Assembly: GCF_003590835.1 (NCBI RefSeq)
Contig: NZ_QYUQ01000002.1
Coordinates: 1,798,001 to 1,862,000, forward strand
Source of the DNA: Noviherbaspirillum sedimenti
GTDB lineage: Bacteria > Pseudomonadota > Gammaproteobacteria > Burkholderiales > Burkholderiaceae_D
Length of the DNA stretch: 64,000 nucleotides
Direction of reading: 5' to 3'
Shown here: positions 9,647-19,345 of the stretch, one piece after another
How the letters are laid out: each line of letters starts with the position of its first letter
How positions within the stretch are numbered: position 1 is the first letter of the stretch
The notes under the pieces: model-generated
What the model saw: the letters and a program-made list of their open reading frames with translations, nothing else
What the model was told of the DNA's origin: nothing
The model's database searches: none
Position numbers and translations under genes: made by a program

Positions 9647-10495
9647 TTAAATCGCCCAAGCCACCTGGTTGACGGTGCGCTGCAGCGATACGTCGCCCAA
9701 CGCGCCGTCAGGCCGGGATGCGGGATGCTGCAGTAGCCGCGCCAGGATGGTTTCTTCCAGCCGGGCGAACTGCAGATTGCCGCGCGCACGCGGGCGCGCC
9801 AGCGGAATGCGTTCATCCAGCGTGATGCGGCCATCCTCGATGAGCAGCACGCGGTCGGCCAGCGCAATCGCTTCCTGTACATCGTGCGTGACCAGGATGG
9901 CGGTGAAACCACGCTGTTGCCACAGCGTTTCAATCAATTGCTGCATTTCGATGCGCGTCAAGGCATCCAGCGCGCCCAGCGGCTCATCCAGCAGCAGCAA
10001 TTGCGGGTCGTGTACCAGCGCCCGTGCCAGTGCCACGCGCTGGCGCTGGCCGCCGGAAAGCACCGCCGGCCATTCGCCGGCGCGGTCTTCCAGTCCAACC
10101 TGGCCAAGCGCCTGGGCGGCAGCACCGGAATCCTGAGGCAAGCCGAGGGCGACGTTTTTCAGCACCCGCTTCCACGGCAGCAGGCGCGAATCCTGAAACA
10201 TGATGCGGGTTTCCGGCGTTTCGCCGCCCGCGCCGAATCCGATATGGCCGCTATCGACGGCTTCAAGACTGGCCACCAGCCGCAGCAAGGTACTCTTGCC
10301 GCAACCGCTGCGGCCGACGATGGCGACGAACTCGCCCGCGTCGATTTCGAGGTTGACTTCCTGCAGTACCTTGCGCCCGGAAAAAGACTTGGACAAATCC
10401 TGGATGGCGATGCGGATGCCGCGGTGAGACGGCACCTGGTCCTGCGTCGAAGTAACCGTCTTGACCTGCGCCTGTTCGGCTGAATTGCTTTGCAT
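9647..10495 (-). CDS. ssuB: Aliphatic sulfonate ABC transporter ATPase
   Basis: The 282-residue ATPase drives sulfonate import with SsuA and SsuC. Walker [10 protein letters not shown], signature [15 protein letters not shown], Walker [14 protein letters not shown] and VTHDVQEA are all present. I start it at the ATG at 10495, which has AAAGGAG 8 bases upstream and lies 17 bp after ssuC; the frame extends upstream but the extra 50 residues overlap ssuC and look non-coding. The N-terminal 25 residues are a polar extension before the ABC fold. Confidence 0.94.
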   Translation of the reverse strand: MQSNSAEQAQVKTVTSTQDQVPSHRGIRIAIQDLSKSFSGRKVLQEVNLEIDAGEFVAIVGRSGCGKSTLLRLVASLEAVDSGHIGFGAGGETPETRIMFQDSRLLPWKRVLKNVALGLPQDSGAAAQALGQVGLEDRAGEWPAVLSGGQRQRVALARALVHDPQLLLLDEPLGALDALTRIEMQQLIETLWQQRGFTAILVTHDVQEAIALADRVLLIEDGRITLDERIPLARPRARGNLQFARLEETILARLLQHPASRPDGALGDVSLQRTVNQVAWAI

Positions 10496-10511
10496 TGGGA
10501 CTCCTTTCCGA

Positions 10512-11339
10512 TCACTGATAACCCGGATGCCAGCGCAACCAGTAGCGTTCCAGACCGCGCGACAGCGTATCAGCCAGCTTGCCGAGCAAGGCATACAGCA
10601 GAATGCCGACCAGTACCACGTCGGTTTGCAGGAATTCGCGCGCATTCATGGTCATGTAGCCGATTCCCGATACGGCCGAAATGGTCTCGGCGACGATCAG
10701 CAACACCCACACCAGGCCCAGCGAAAAACGCACGCCGACCAGCACCGACGGCAAGGCGCCGGGCAGGATTACATCGCGGTACAAAGGCCAGCCCGACAGG
10801 CCATAGCTCTTGGCCATTTCGATCAGGCCCTTGTCCACCGAGCGGATGCCGTGAAAAGTATTCAGGTACACCGGGAAAAACACGCCGATCGAGACCAGGA
10901 ACAGCTTGGCGGCCTCGTCAATGCCGAACCACAGAATCACCAATGGAATCAGCGCCAATGCCGGAATGTTGCGAATCATTTGCAGGGTCGTGTCGAGCAG
11001 GGTTTCGGCCGTCTTGAAGGTGCCGGTCAACAAGCCGAGCAGCAGCCCAAGACCGCCGCCGATGGCGAAACTGGCGAGCGCGCGCCAAAGGCTGACCTTG
11101 ACATGGGTCCAAAGTTCTCCGGATACCGCCAGCGCCCAAAATGCCTTCAGCACTGCCCACGGTTCCGGCAGGATGCGGCTGGACAGCCAGCCGCTGCGCG
11201 CAGCGATTTGCCATACCAGCACCAGGCCGATCGGCACGGCCCATGGCGCCAGGCGGGCAAACAGGCTTTGCCGCCAGGCGGCCGGGGCTTGTGCCGCCGG
11301 GAGCGGTATCGTGACCGGAATTTCAGCGGTTGCCGTCAT
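10512..11339 (-). CDS. ssuC: Aliphatic sulfonate ABC transporter permease
   Basis: A 275-residue inner-membrane permease with about six hydrophobic segments ([40 protein letters not shown]). The EAA-type loop [20 protein letters not shown] is clear. It lies 10 bp after ssuD and 17 bp before ssuB, in the standard ssuADCB order. Confidence 0.94.
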   Translation of the reverse strand: MTATAEIPVTIPLPAAQAPAAWRQSLFARLAPWAVPIGLVLVWQIAARSGWLSSRILPEPWAVLKAFWALAVSGELWTHVKVSLWRALASFAIGGGLGLLLGLLTGTFKTAETLLDTTLQMIRNIPALALIPLVILWFGIDEAAKLFLVSIGVFFPVYLNTFHGIRSVDKGLIEMAKSYGLSGWPLYRDVILPGALPSVLVGVRFSLGLVWVLLIVAETISAVSGIGYMTMNAREFLQTDVVLVGILLYALLGKLADTLSRGLERYWLRWHPGYQ

Positions 11340-11348
11340 GGAGACTCC

Positions 11349-12503
11349 TTAACTTGCCGACACTTTGGGCAGGATATCGCTGGCCACCATCTCGCCGAAG
11401 GGCCCGGTCAACGGTCCTGAAAACCCGCCAGTCTTGCCCTTGCCCAGCAGCGGGAACACCAGCTCGGCAAAGCGGTAGGATTCCTCCAGGTGCGGATAGC
11501 CCGAGAGGATGAAGGTCTCGATGCCAAGATCGGCGTATTCCCGCATGCGGGCAGCCACCGTTTCCGGATCACCCACCAGCGCGGTGCCGGCGCCGCCGCG
11601 CACCAGGCCAACGCCGGCCCACAGGTTCGGCGAGACTTCCAGCTTGTCGCGGCGGCCGCCGTGCAAGGCAGCCATGCGTCGCTGTCCGACCGAATCCATC
11701 CTGGCGAACGCTGCCTGGGCGCCTGCGATCACGTCATCATCAAGATGACTGATCAATTCATCTGCGGCTTGCCAGGCGGCCTCGCTGGTTTCACGCACAA
11801 TCACGTGCAGGCGGATGCCGAAGCGCACCGTGCGCCCATGTTTGGCGGCACGCGCGCGGATGTCGGCAATTTTTTCCGCAACCGCCGCTGGCGGCTCGCC
11901 CCAGGTCAGGTACACATCGACCTGTTCGGCAGCCAGTTCGTGCGCGGCTTCGGAGGAGCCGCCGAAATACAGCGGCGGATACGGTTTTTGCACCGCCGGG
12001 TACAAGGTTTTTGAACCTTTGACCTGGATATGCTTGCCATCATAGTCAAACCCTTTGCTGCCGCCCTCGCCGGCCAGCGTGGCACGCCAGACGCGCAGGA
12101 ATTCCGCAGTGATTTCATAGCGCTCGGCATGGTCGGCAAACAGGCCATCGGCTTCCAGCTCGCCCTGGTCGCCGCCGGTGACGACATTGACCAGCAGACG
12201 TCCGCCCGACAGGCGATCGAAAGTGGCTGCGGTGCGCACCGCCAGGCCGGGCGTGGAGAGGCCCGGACGAATCGCCACCAGAAATTTCAGGTTTTTGGTG
12301 GCACCAATCAGGCTGGATGCGACAACCCACGGATCTTCGCAGGAGCGTCCGGTGGGGATCAGCACGCCGTCATAGCCCTGCGTGTCGGCGGCAACCGCCA
12401 CCTGGCGCAGATAGTCGTAACTGACTTCGCGTGCGCCCTTGGTGGTGCCGAGATAACGGCTGTCGCCGTGGGTCGGTAAAAACCAGAATATATTCAGACT
12501 CAT
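11349..12503 (-). CDS. ssuD: FMNH2-dependent alkanesulfonate monooxygenase
   Basis: SsuD splits C1 and longer alkanesulfonates into aldehyde plus sulfite using FMNH2 from SsuE and O2. The 384-residue product has the luciferase-like barrel, with family segments [16 protein letters not shown] at the N-terminus, [17 protein letters not shown] and a C-terminal [19 protein letters not shown]. These are almost identical in arrangement to E. coli SsuD. It lies 9 bp after ssuA. Confidence 0.96.
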   Translation of the reverse strand: MSLNIFWFLPTHGDSRYLGTTKGAREVSYDYLRQVAVAADTQGYDGVLIPTGRSCEDPWVVASSLIGATKNLKFLVAIRPGLSTPGLAVRTAATFDRLSGGRLLVNVVTGGDQGELEADGLFADHAERYEITAEFLRVWRATLAGEGGSKGFDYDGKHIQVKGSKTLYPAVQKPYPPLYFGGSSEAAHELAAEQVDVYLTWGEPPAAVAEKIADIRARAAKHGRTVRFGIRLHVIVRETSEAAWQAADELISHLDDDVIAGAQAAFARMDSVGQRRMAALHGGRRDKLEVSPNLWAGVGLVRGGAGTALVGDPETVAARMREYADLGIETFILSGYPHLEESYRFAELVFPLLGKGKTGGFSGPLTGPFGEMVASDILPKVSAS

Positions 12504-12512
12504 GACAACTCC

Positions 12513-13493
12513 TTACAGCTTGGCCGGCAAGACGGCATCCTTGATGGTGATTTTTTTCGGAATCAGCTTCAGATTCGAAAATACGTCGGCAATCTTTTGC
12601 TGCTCGGCCAGCACCGCTTCGCTGATCGGCTTGATGCCGTAGGTGAAGCGCGATGCAGCCAGTTCGACGACCTCCGGTTCCAGCCCAAGCTGGGGCGCCA
12701 GGATGGCGGTCACGTCCTTGAGATTCTTGCCTGCCCACTCGTCGGTTTTGGCCAGCTCTTCAATAATGATCTTGACGATCGCCGGGTTCTTTTCCGCATA
12801 CGGACGCGCGGCCAGATAAAACTGGTGGTTGCTGACCAGGCCCTTGCCATCAGCCAGCACCCGTGCGCCAATCTGTTTTTCCGCAGCTGCCAGGAACGGA
12901 TCCCAGATTACCCAGGCATCGACGCTGCCGCGCTCGAAAGCGGCGCGCGCATCGGCCGGTGGCAGATAGACGGTCTGAATATCCTGATAGGCGACACCGG
13001 CCTTTTCCAGCGCCTTGACCAGCAGATAATGGACGTTGGAGCCCTTGTTCAGCGCAATCTTTTTGCCCTTCAACTCGGCCACCGACTTGATCGTGGAGTT
13101 TTTCGGCAGGATGATCGCTTCGCCAGTCGGTGCCGGCGGCTCATTGGCGACGTACACCAGGTTGGCGTTGGCGGCCTGGGCGAAAATCGGCGGCGCTTCG
13201 CCAACCGTGCCGAAATCGACGCTGCCGACATTCAATCCTTCCAGCAGCTGTGGTCCGGCGGGGAATTCACGCCATTGCACCTCGATGCCCTGCTCGGCCA
13301 GCCGTTTGTCCAGCGTGCCGCGTGCCTTGAGCAGGGTCAGCGTGCCGTATTTCTGAAAGCCGATGCGCAGCACGCCCTTTTCCTGTGCAGCGGCAGTACT
13401 GGGCAAGGAAAATGCCAATGCGCCCGCGGCGGCGGCAAACATCAGACCCAGGGTGCGGCGTTTGGCGTTGCGGTTACCATGCGAGATAGTCAT
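12513..13493 (-). CDS. ssuA: Aliphatic sulfonate-binding periplasmic protein
   Basis: The 326-residue periplasmic binding protein of the Ssu importer. A signal peptide of about 36 residues includes the hydrophobic run LMFAAAAGALAFSLP and likely ends in AAAQ. The mature part begins KGVLRIGFQKYGTL and contains the family segments LNVGSVDFGTVGEAPPIFAQAA, SVAELKGKKIALNKGSNVH and AAFERGSVDAWVIWDPF. The gene is followed at 9 bp by ssuD. The 122 bp between it and ssuE could hold a promoter; I do not see the AACGAAT box there. Confidence 0.94.
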   Translation of the reverse strand: MTISHGNRNAKRRTLGLMFAAAAGALAFSLPSTAAAQEKGVLRIGFQKYGTLTLLKARGTLDKRLAEQGIEVQWREFPAGPQLLEGLNVGSVDFGTVGEAPPIFAQAANANLVYVANEPPAPTGEAIILPKNSTIKSVAELKGKKIALNKGSNVHYLLVKALEKAGVAYQDIQTVYLPPADARAAFERGSVDAWVIWDPFLAAAEKQIGARVLADGKGLVSNHQFYLAARPYAEKNPAIVKIIIEELAKTDEWAGKNLKDVTAILAPQLGLEPEVVELAASRFTYGIKPISEAVLAEQQKIADVFSNLKLIPKKITIKDAVLPAKL

Positions 13494-13615
13494 GCGGTTT
13501 CCTTTTTTATTTAGTCAAATTTCGGAAAAAAGTCACCCTGCCGCAGCGATCCGCGGCATGGCAATTGTGTTTAATAGACTTGGTTACGACAGGGAAAACG
13601 GGTATGGCAGCAATA

Positions 13616-14206
13616 TCAGACGCTACATCGGACTTGCGAAAAATGGACTGGCGCGAATTCCGTCACGGCGGTTTCTTGCAAAGCCAGCAGGCTTGCCGAG
13701 AGATTGTCGATGCCTGCAGCCAGGCGCTGCACAATCGCAGAATCGATCGTCAGCCCTTGCTCGGCCGACCAGGCGACCTGGGCATCGGTAACGTAAATGC
13801 TCGGCAAGACGTGGCGGGCCGAAAGCGATGTCAGCACCGGACGCAGAGCATAGTCCAGCGCCAGCATGTGCGACTGGCTGCCGCCGGTCGCCAGCGGCAA
13901 GACCAGCTTGCCGGCCAAACCATCTTGCGGCAGCACATCCAGGAAGGCTTTCAGCAAGCCGCTGTAGGCCGCCTTGTACACCGGCGTGGCGATGACCACC
14001 GCGTCTGCAGCGGCTACCAGCGCCTGCGCCGCCTTCAGTTCGGCATTGCCGAACTCCGCATGCAGCAAGGCCTGGGCAGGCAAATCCCGTACCTGCAGCA
14101 AACCGCTGCGGTGGCCGCGCAGTGCCAGTTGTTCACCGGCGTACTGCAGCAACCGGGTGGAACGCGATGGCGCCGACGGGCTACCTGCGATCAAGATGAT
14201 ATTCAT
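13616..14206 (-). CDS. ssuE: NAD(P)H-dependent FMN reductase
   Basis: SsuE supplies reduced FMN to SsuD. The 196-residue flavodoxin-like product starts MNIILIAGSPSAPSRSTRLL, the phosphate-binding loop of the family, and has ATPVYKAAYSGLLKAFLDVLP, a conserved flavin/dimer segment. It begins the ssuEADCB gene order and lies 32 bp after sbp, so it could be read from the sbp promoter, whose upstream region holds the CysB-type box. Confidence 0.93.
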   Translation of the reverse strand: MNIILIAGSPSAPSRSTRLLQYAGEQLALRGHRSGLLQVRDLPAQALLHAEFGNAELKAAQALVAAADAVVIATPVYKAAYSGLLKAFLDVLPQDGLAGKLVLPLATGGSQSHMLALDYALRPVLTSLSARHVLPSIYVTDAQVAWSAEQGLTIDSAIVQRLAAGIDNLSASLLALQETAVTEFAPVHFSQVRCSV

Positions 14207-14238
14207 TTCAATTCCAGATTTCGCATCAGGGCCAGTAA

Positions 14239-15246
14239 TTACTTCTTGCCCGGTTGGTAAATCTGATCGAAGGAACCGCCATCGCCGAAATGGGTGGGTT
14301 GTGCCTTGGCCCAGCCGCCGAACACTTCATCGATGGTGAACAGTTTCACTTTCGGGAATTGCGACGCATACTTTTTCGCAATCTTCTCGGAAATCGGACG
14401 GTAGTAATTCTGCGCGGCGATTTCCTGGCCCTCGTCGGAATACAGATATTGCAGGTAGGCTTCCGCGACCTTGCGGGTGCCGCGCTTGTCGACATTTTTA
14501 TCAACCACGGTGACCGGCGGCTCGGCCAGGATGCTCAAGGGCGGCGCGACGATATCGAACTTGTCCGGGCCGAGTTCCTTGATCGCCAGGATGGCTTCGT
14601 TTTCCCAGGCCAGCAGGACATCGCCGATGCCGCGCTCGACAAAAGTGGTAGTCGACCCACGCGCACCCGAGTCGAGTACCGGCACGTTCCTGAACAACTT
14701 GGCGACGAATTCCTTGGCGCTTGCTTCAGTGCCGCCCGGCTGTTTCAAGGCATACGCCCAGGCTGCCAGGTAATTCCAGCGTGCACCGCCGGAAGTCTTG
14801 GGGTTCGGAGTAATCACGGCCACGCCAAGTTTGACCAGATCGCTCCAGTCCTTGATGCCTTTTGGATTGCCCTTGCGGACCAGGAACACGATGGTCGAGG
14901 TGTAAGGCGAGCTGTTGTGCTGCAGGCGCTTTTGCCAATCCTTGACGATATAGCCTTTTTCGGCGATGGCATCGATATCGTAGGCCAGCGCCAGGGTGAC
15001 GACATCGGCCTCGATGCCGTCAATCACCGAACGCGCCTGCTTGCCGGAGCCGCCGTGCGATTGCTTGATCTTGACGTCATCGCCGGTCTTGGCTTTCCAT
15101 TGCTTGGCAAAAGCGGCATTGAATTCCTGGTACAGCTCGCGCGTCGGGTCGTATGACACGTTCAACAACGATACTTCTGCAGCATGCACAGTCGGCACGG
15201 CGAGCGCAAGAGCAGTTCCAATCTGGAGTAATTTTTTGAGCAGCAT
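14239..15246 (-). CDS. sbp: Periplasmic sulfate-binding protein
   Basis: The 335-residue receptor for the CysTWA importer. The signal peptide [20 protein letters not shown] ends in HA before [18 protein letters not shown], the diagnostic Sbp/CysP start. [20 protein letters not shown] and [15 protein letters not shown] are sulfate-contact regions. I choose the ATG at 15246 because TAAGGA stands 6 bases upstream and the signal peptide begins there; the frame is open for 34 codons more. It lies 8.5 kb from cysT, in the sulfonate block, between the second ssu-like set and ssuE. Confidence 0.94.
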   Translation of the reverse strand: MLLKKLLQIGTALALAVPTVHAAEVSLLNVSYDPTRELYQEFNAAFAKQWKAKTGDDVKIKQSHGGSGKQARSVIDGIEADVVTLALAYDIDAIAEKGYIVKDWQKRLQHNSSPYTSTIVFLVRKGNPKGIKDWSDLVKLGVAVITPNPKTSGGARWNYLAAWAYALKQPGGTEASAKEFVAKLFRNVPVLDSGARGSTTTFVERGIGDVLLAWENEAILAIKELGPDKFDIVAPPLSILAEPPVTVVDKNVDKRGTRKVAEAYLQYLYSDEGQEIAAQNYYRPISEKIAKKYASQFPKVKLFTIDEVFGGWAKAQPTHFGDGGSFDQIYQPGKK

Positions 15247-15310
15247 TTTTTTCCTTAACAGCATATGGGTTGCGGGAAATTGAAGATTAAACTGATGCCA
15301 ATTCAAAAAG

Positions 15311-15328
15311 AACGAATACTTTCGCGGT
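15311..15328 (-). promoter_or_regulatory. Putative CysB-type box upstream of sbp
   Basis: The plus strand reads AACGAATACTTTCGCGGT, 65 bp upstream of the chosen sbp start, almost the same distance as at cysT. An inverted ATGCG...CGCAT pair follows at 15334-15348. Confidence 0.6.
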
Positions 15329-15360
15329 TTCTTATGCGTTTTGCGCATATAGGAACTTAT

Positions 15361-16182
15361 TTATACGGCGAACTGTAGGTTCTTGAATTCGTGCACCACT
15401 GCCTGACGCAAGACAGGCCCGAATTCCCGTGCATCGGTAGCAAAGTAATCTGGTCGGCCATCGGTCAACAAGGCCAGGGCTTCTCTTTCAAGCAATGCCA
15501 GTTCGGGACTGCGGCGGTCGCGCTGGCGCGGAATATCCACTCTGACTTCACCGCTCAGGCGCCCCGGATGGCTCGTCAACGCAATGACCCGGTCACTCAG
15601 GTAAATTGCTTCCGTAATGTCATGGGTAATCAACAGCAAGGTCGTACCGTGATTGGCCGCTACGCTCAGCAATAAGTCTTGCAGACGCATGCGGGTGAAG
15701 GCATCAACGGCACTGAAGGGTTCATCCAGCAACAGCAAGGCCGGCTGGGTAAACAAGCCGCGGGCAATTGCCACACGCTGCGCCATGCCACCGGACAGTT
15801 GCTTGGGATAGGCATTGGCAAAGTCTGCCAGGCCCACCTCGGACAGCAGTTCCTTCACCTTGGGATGGGCGCCGCCCTTGCGTCCGAGGTCGAAGCCGAC
15901 ATTCTCGGCAACTGTCAGCCAAGGCAACAGGCGCGGCTCCTGAAATACCAGCCCGACGTCGCGCGAATGCAGAACGGGAGCGTGGCCGTTGACAACGACC
16001 TTGCCGCGAAAATCCCTGTCGAGCCCGGAAATAATGCGCAATAAGGTACTTTTCCCGCAGCCGCTCGGACCCACCAGGCTGACGATTTCGCCACGATGAA
16101 CCTGGAAATCGACATCGAGCATCACGGTCTTGGCCGCAAAACTCTTTTCGCGGACGGCGACGTCCACCAACTGCTGAGGCAT
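15361..16182 (-). CDS. SsuB/TauB-like sulfonate ABC transporter ATPase, second set
   Basis: A 273-residue ATPase paralogous to SsuB, with Walker A GPSGCGKST, signature LSGGMAQRVAIARGL and Walker B LLLLDEPFSAVDAFTR. The ATG at 16182 is preferred because GGGAG precedes it by 7 bases; a GTG at 16209 overlaps the permease stop and would add nine residues. It is the last gene of the second transporter set, followed by the sbp promoter region. The substrate is likely a sulfonate or sulfate ester, by context. Confidence 0.88.
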   Translation of the reverse strand: MPQQLVDVAVREKSFAAKTVMLDVDFQVHRGEIVSLVGPSGCGKSTLLRIISGLDRDFRGKVVVNGHAPVLHSRDVGLVFQEPRLLPWLTVAENVGFDLGRKGGAHPKVKELLSEVGLADFANAYPKQLSGGMAQRVAIARGLFTQPALLLLDEPFSAVDAFTRMRLQDLLLSVAANHGTTLLLITHDITEAIYLSDRVIALTSHPGRLSGEVRVDIPRQRDRRSPELALLEREALALLTDGRPDYFATDAREFGPVLRQAVVHEFKNLQFAV

Positions 16183-16205
16183 TTCCGGCTCCCTATTTTT
16201 TAACG

Positions 16206-17048
16206 TCACGCCTGGCGGGTTTCATAGACATCGCGCCAGGCAAGCAGGCGTTCCTCCAGCTTGACCAGGATGCTGTCGCTCACTTTCCCAAGCAAAGCCA
16301 GCACCACGATGGCGACGATCACCAGGTCGGCCCGTCCCAATTCGCGGCCATCCGTCATCAGGTAACCCAGCCCCTTGGTCGCGGCAATCAATTCAGCGGC
16401 CACCAGGAACATCCACGCCAGCGACAGCCCGGTGCGAAAGCCGATGAAAAGATTGGGCAATGCGGCAGGCAGGAATATCCTTGCGATCAGGCGGATGCCG
16501 CTCAGGCCATACACCTCGCCAAACTCGACCAGTTTGCGATCGACATTGCGGATACCGGACACGAGGTTCACGTACACCGGAAAAAAGGCGCCGATGGCGA
16601 TCATGGTGATCTTTGGGGTTTCATCGATACCGAACCACAGCAGCAGCAGGGGTACCCAAGCCAGCGAAGGAATGGCGCGCAACGCCTGGAAACTTGGATC
16701 GATCAGTGCCGCAATGCGCGGCGACAAGCCAACCGCAGCCGCGGCAGGAATCGCCAGCGCGGCACCAATCAGAAACCCGACGAGCACGCGCAGCGAACTG
16801 ACGCCGACATGCTGGAAAATCGCGCCGTTGGCAAGCAGATCCGACAGCGTCGAGGCGAGCTCCGTCGGCGGCGGCAACAGGTTGGCCGCAATTAAGCCAC
16901 CCCTGACCGCTGCTTCCCAGACCAGCAACAGCAGCAGCGGCACCAGCCAGCCCTGGCCATGACGCACCAGCCACGTCCCGAATCCCGTTTCCGAGGGTGG
17001 ATTGCCGACGGCGGCCGCTTCCGTTTTGATCACTGGTACGCTACTCAT
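16206..17048 (-). CDS. SsuC/TauC-like ABC transporter permease, second set
   Basis: A 280-residue inner-membrane permease with a charged N-terminal 35 residues and about six membrane segments (GWLVPLLLLLVWEAAVRGG; IPSLAWVPLLLLWFGID). The EAA-type loop is RKLVEFGEVYGLSGIRLIARIF. The ATG at 17048 lies 13 bp after the upstream binding-protein gene; an earlier in-frame start at 17108 would overlap that gene. It resembles SsuC (10512-11339) throughout, pointing to an old duplication of the transporter. Confidence 0.88.
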   Translation of the reverse strand: MSSVPVIKTEAAAVGNPPSETGFGTWLVRHGQGWLVPLLLLLVWEAAVRGGLIAANLLPPPTELASTLSDLLANGAIFQHVGVSSLRVLVGFLIGAALAIPAAAAVGLSPRIAALIDPSFQALRAIPSLAWVPLLLLWFGIDETPKITMIAIGAFFPVYVNLVSGIRNVDRKLVEFGEVYGLSGIRLIARIFLPAALPNLFIGFRTGLSLAWMFLVAAELIAATKGLGYLMTDGRELGRADLVIVAIVVLALLGKVSDSILVKLEERLLAWRDVYETRQA

Positions 17049-17061
17049 CGCTGCCAACCGA

Positions 17062-18066
17062 TCACTTGATGACTGCTTTGGCAAACGACGGATCGACCAG
17101 ATCGTCAATCACCTTGTTAAGGTCGGTGCCTTTTTTTACCAATTCTTCCTCGAGCAGGATCGACGCGGCATTCTTGAAGGCGGCGATATGCTCAGGACCC
17201 GGCTTCGGGCTATTGAAGTTATTGCGGGTCAGCTGCAGTTTTGCCACAGGCAGCGACAGCTTGGCCTCTTCGGACAAGAGCTTGGCGGCCTCTTCCGGAT
17301 TGGCCAGCACCCACAGACGCGCCTTTTCATAGAGCTTGATCACGCGCTTGACCGTATCCGGATACTGGCGGGCGAAAGTCTCGCTGGTGTTCAGGAAACC
17401 ATAAGTGTTGAAGCCGACATTACGGTACAGCAGACGCGACTCTTTTTCCACTTCGGATGTGGCCATCAGTGGGTCGAGACCAGCCCAGGCATCCACCCTG
17501 CCCTGCTCAAGTGCGGCGCGGCCATCGGCATGCTGCAAGCTGACGTGCTCGATATCGCTTTTCTTCAAGCCGGACTGATGCAGTGTGCGCAACAGGAACA
17601 GGAAAGGATCGGTGCCTTTGGTAGCGGCAACTTTCTTGCCCTGCAAATCCTTGATTGACTTGATCGGGGAATCCTTCGGCACGACCAGCGCAGTCCATTC
17701 CGGCTGCGAATAAACGTAAACACCCTTGATTGCATTGCCGTTGGCCTTGCTGAGAACGGCGGCCAGTCCGGCGGTCGAACCGAAATCGACGCTGCCGCTA
17801 TTCAGGTATTCGAGGGCGCGGTTGCTGCCCGCGCTTAGCACCCACTTGACCGGCACGCCATCCGCCTGGAATTCCTGCTCGGCCCAGCCGAACTTTTTCA
17901 GCACCAGGCTGGTCGGTGAATAATAGGCGTAGTCCAACCGCAGCTCTTTTGGCTGGTCGGCGGCAAGCGCATTTGCCGACAGCGATGCCGCCAGCGCCAC
18001 GCCGGACACACTCGCCAATGCCATGCGCAGGAATCTGGCCAGGAATTTATTGTTTTTCGTCATCAT
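17062..18066 (-). CDS. SsuA-like sulfonate-binding periplasmic protein
   Basis: A 334-residue binding protein with a long signal peptide (FLRMALASVSGVALAASLSA, cleavage near ALA-ADQPKEL). The mature part begins ELRLDYAYYSPTSLVLKKFG and has LNSGSVDFGSTAGLAAVLSKA and ALEQGRVDAWAGLDPLMA, the family's ligand-pocket regions. It is more distant from SsuA (12513-13493) than the neighbouring paralogue at 18256. It directly precedes the permease and ATPase of the second set and so is their likely partner. Confidence 0.87.
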   Translation of the reverse strand: MMTKNNKFLARFLRMALASVSGVALAASLSANALAADQPKELRLDYAYYSPTSLVLKKFGWAEQEFQADGVPVKWVLSAGSNRALEYLNSGSVDFGSTAGLAAVLSKANGNAIKGVYVYSQPEWTALVVPKDSPIKSIKDLQGKKVAATKGTDPFLFLLRTLHQSGLKKSDIEHVSLQHADGRAALEQGRVDAWAGLDPLMATSEVEKESRLLYRNVGFNTYGFLNTSETFARQYPDTVKRVIKLYEKARLWVLANPEEAAKLLSEEAKLSLPVAKLQLTRNNFNSPKPGPEHIAAFKNAASILLEEELVKKGTDLNKVIDDLVDPSFAKAVIK

Positions 18067-18131
18067 GCTCTCTCAAATAAAGTAAACGTCAGGGATTTTT
18101 CCAGGCACTTCTTTACGTTAAAAATAGAAAA

Positions 18132-18227
18132 TCATTCTTCATCGCTTCCCTTATGCAACGGGAACATCAGCGCCGCAAAAACGACCGCGATGGCGCCAAT
18201 GGCAGTAAACAAATCGATCAACTCCAT
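18132..18227 (-). CDS. 31-residue single-span membrane peptide in the second ssu-like set
   Basis: A short frame starts at ATG 18227 behind a near-perfect ribosome site (GGAAGGAGGATGCCAGCC before the ATG). It encodes MELIDLFTAIGAIAVVFAAL then MFPLHKGSDEE: one membrane helix with a short charged C-terminal tail, probably cytoplasmic. It lies 28 bp after the binding-protein gene at 18256 and 65 bp before the next, so it is inside the transcription unit. A longer frame in the same phase overlaps the upstream gene and is not needed. I do not recognise a named family; size and context suggest a small accessory subunit of a membrane transporter. Confidence 0.6.
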   Translation of the reverse strand: MELIDLFTAIGAIAVVFAALMFPLHKGSDEE

Positions 18228-18255
18228 GGCTGGCATCCTCCTTCCAGACGCGTGA

Positions 18256-19230
18256 TTAGCGAGCCGGCCTCCAGATCGGCACATCGGCCGCATTGACCTG
18301 CTTTGGCAGCAAGCCTTCCGCGAAAAAGGCGTTTGCAATGCTTTGCTGCTCGCGCAAGGCGTCGGCGACGACTGACCGGACTTCATAGCTCCTGCGGCCG
18401 TTCGCAGTTTCAATGGTTTGCGCATCCAGCCCCCATACAGGTGCCAGCAAGGCTGCCGCATCCTTGGGGTTTTGTTTCACCCAGCGGCCGGTTTTCTGCA
18501 GTTCATCAAACACGGTCTTGATGATTTCAGGGCGTGCTTCGACAAAAGTTGCCGATGCCAGGTAGTAGCGCTGGTAGTCGGCAACATTCGTGCCATCGGC
18601 CAGGATGCGCACCGGCGACTGGCGCTGGACGCCTGCAAGGAACGGGTCCCAGGCAACCCAGGCATCGACGCTGCCGCGCTCGAATGCGGCACGACCATCA
18701 GCGGGCGACAGGTACGCCGGCTGGATATCCTTGAATTTAAGCCCGGCCTTTTCGAGCAGGGCAATCAAGAGATAATGGCTCCCAGCGGCCTTGGTCACTG
18801 CAATCTTTTTCCCCTTGAGTTCGGCAACCGACTTGATCGGCGAGTCCGCGCGCACCAGGATGGCCTGCGCCGAAGGCGAAGGCGCCTCCTGCGCCACATA
18901 AGCCAGTTTTGCCCCAGCCGCTTGTGCAAACACCGGAACGGTATCGGCGACATCGGCACTCAAATCAACGCCGCCGACATTCAGCGCTTCCAGCAGAGGC
19001 AAGCCGCTGGAAAATTCATGCCAGCTGATTTTCACGCCCTGCGGCGCCAGCAATTGCTCCAGGGTGCCACGCGTCTTTATAATGGTGAGCAAGGTTGAGG
19101 ATTTCTGATAGCCAATACGCACTGTCTCGGAAGTTTTTTGCGCATGGGCCGGCAAGGTGGCGGCCAGAGGTAGTACAGCGGCCAGGAGCAGGAACGCCCG
19201 GCGAACAGGCTTGGTGAGTAAAATAGGCAT
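18256..19230 (-). CDS. SsuA paralogue, sulfonate-binding periplasmic protein
   Basis: A 324-residue SsuA-family protein whose mature part (TVRIGYQKSSTLLTIIKTRG, LNVGGVDLSADVADTVPVFAQAA, AAFERGSVDAWVAWDPFLAG) follows SsuA at 12513-13493 closely. The signal peptide MPILLTKPVRRAFLLLAAVL ends near AHA. The ATG at 19230 gives a canonical signal peptide; a start ten codons upstream would add polar residues. It is first in the second transporter set; the CysB-type box lies 56 bp upstream. Two binding proteins for one permease/ATPase pair suggests a broadened substrate range. Confidence 0.9.
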   Translation of the reverse strand: MPILLTKPVRRAFLLLAAVLPLAATLPAHAQKTSETVRIGYQKSSTLLTIIKTRGTLEQLLAPQGVKISWHEFSSGLPLLEALNVGGVDLSADVADTVPVFAQAAGAKLAYVAQEAPSPSAQAILVRADSPIKSVAELKGKKIAVTKAAGSHYLLIALLEKAGLKFKDIQPAYLSPADGRAAFERGSVDAWVAWDPFLAGVQRQSPVRILADGTNVADYQRYYLASATFVEARPEIIKTVFDELQKTGRWVKQNPKDAAALLAPVWGLDAQTIETANGRRSYEVRSVVADALREQQSIANAFFAEGLLPKQVNAADVPIWRPAR

Positions 19231-19285
19231 GCTTGATCCGCAATCGATTAAAAGCTGCATTGTAGGGAGCGCATTCCATCAATCA

Positions 19286-19303
19286 AACGAATGATTTCGC
19301 AGA
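19286..19303 (-). promoter_or_regulatory. Putative CysB-type box upstream of the second ssuA-like gene
   Basis: The plus strand reads AACGAATGATTTCGCAGA, 56 bp from the start at 19230. It shares the AACGAAT core and the TTTCGC arm with the cysT and sbp boxes. Confidence 0.58.
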
Positions 19304-19345
19304 TCAATATCGGTTTTTTGGACGATGCGCATCCCAACCAAACTT

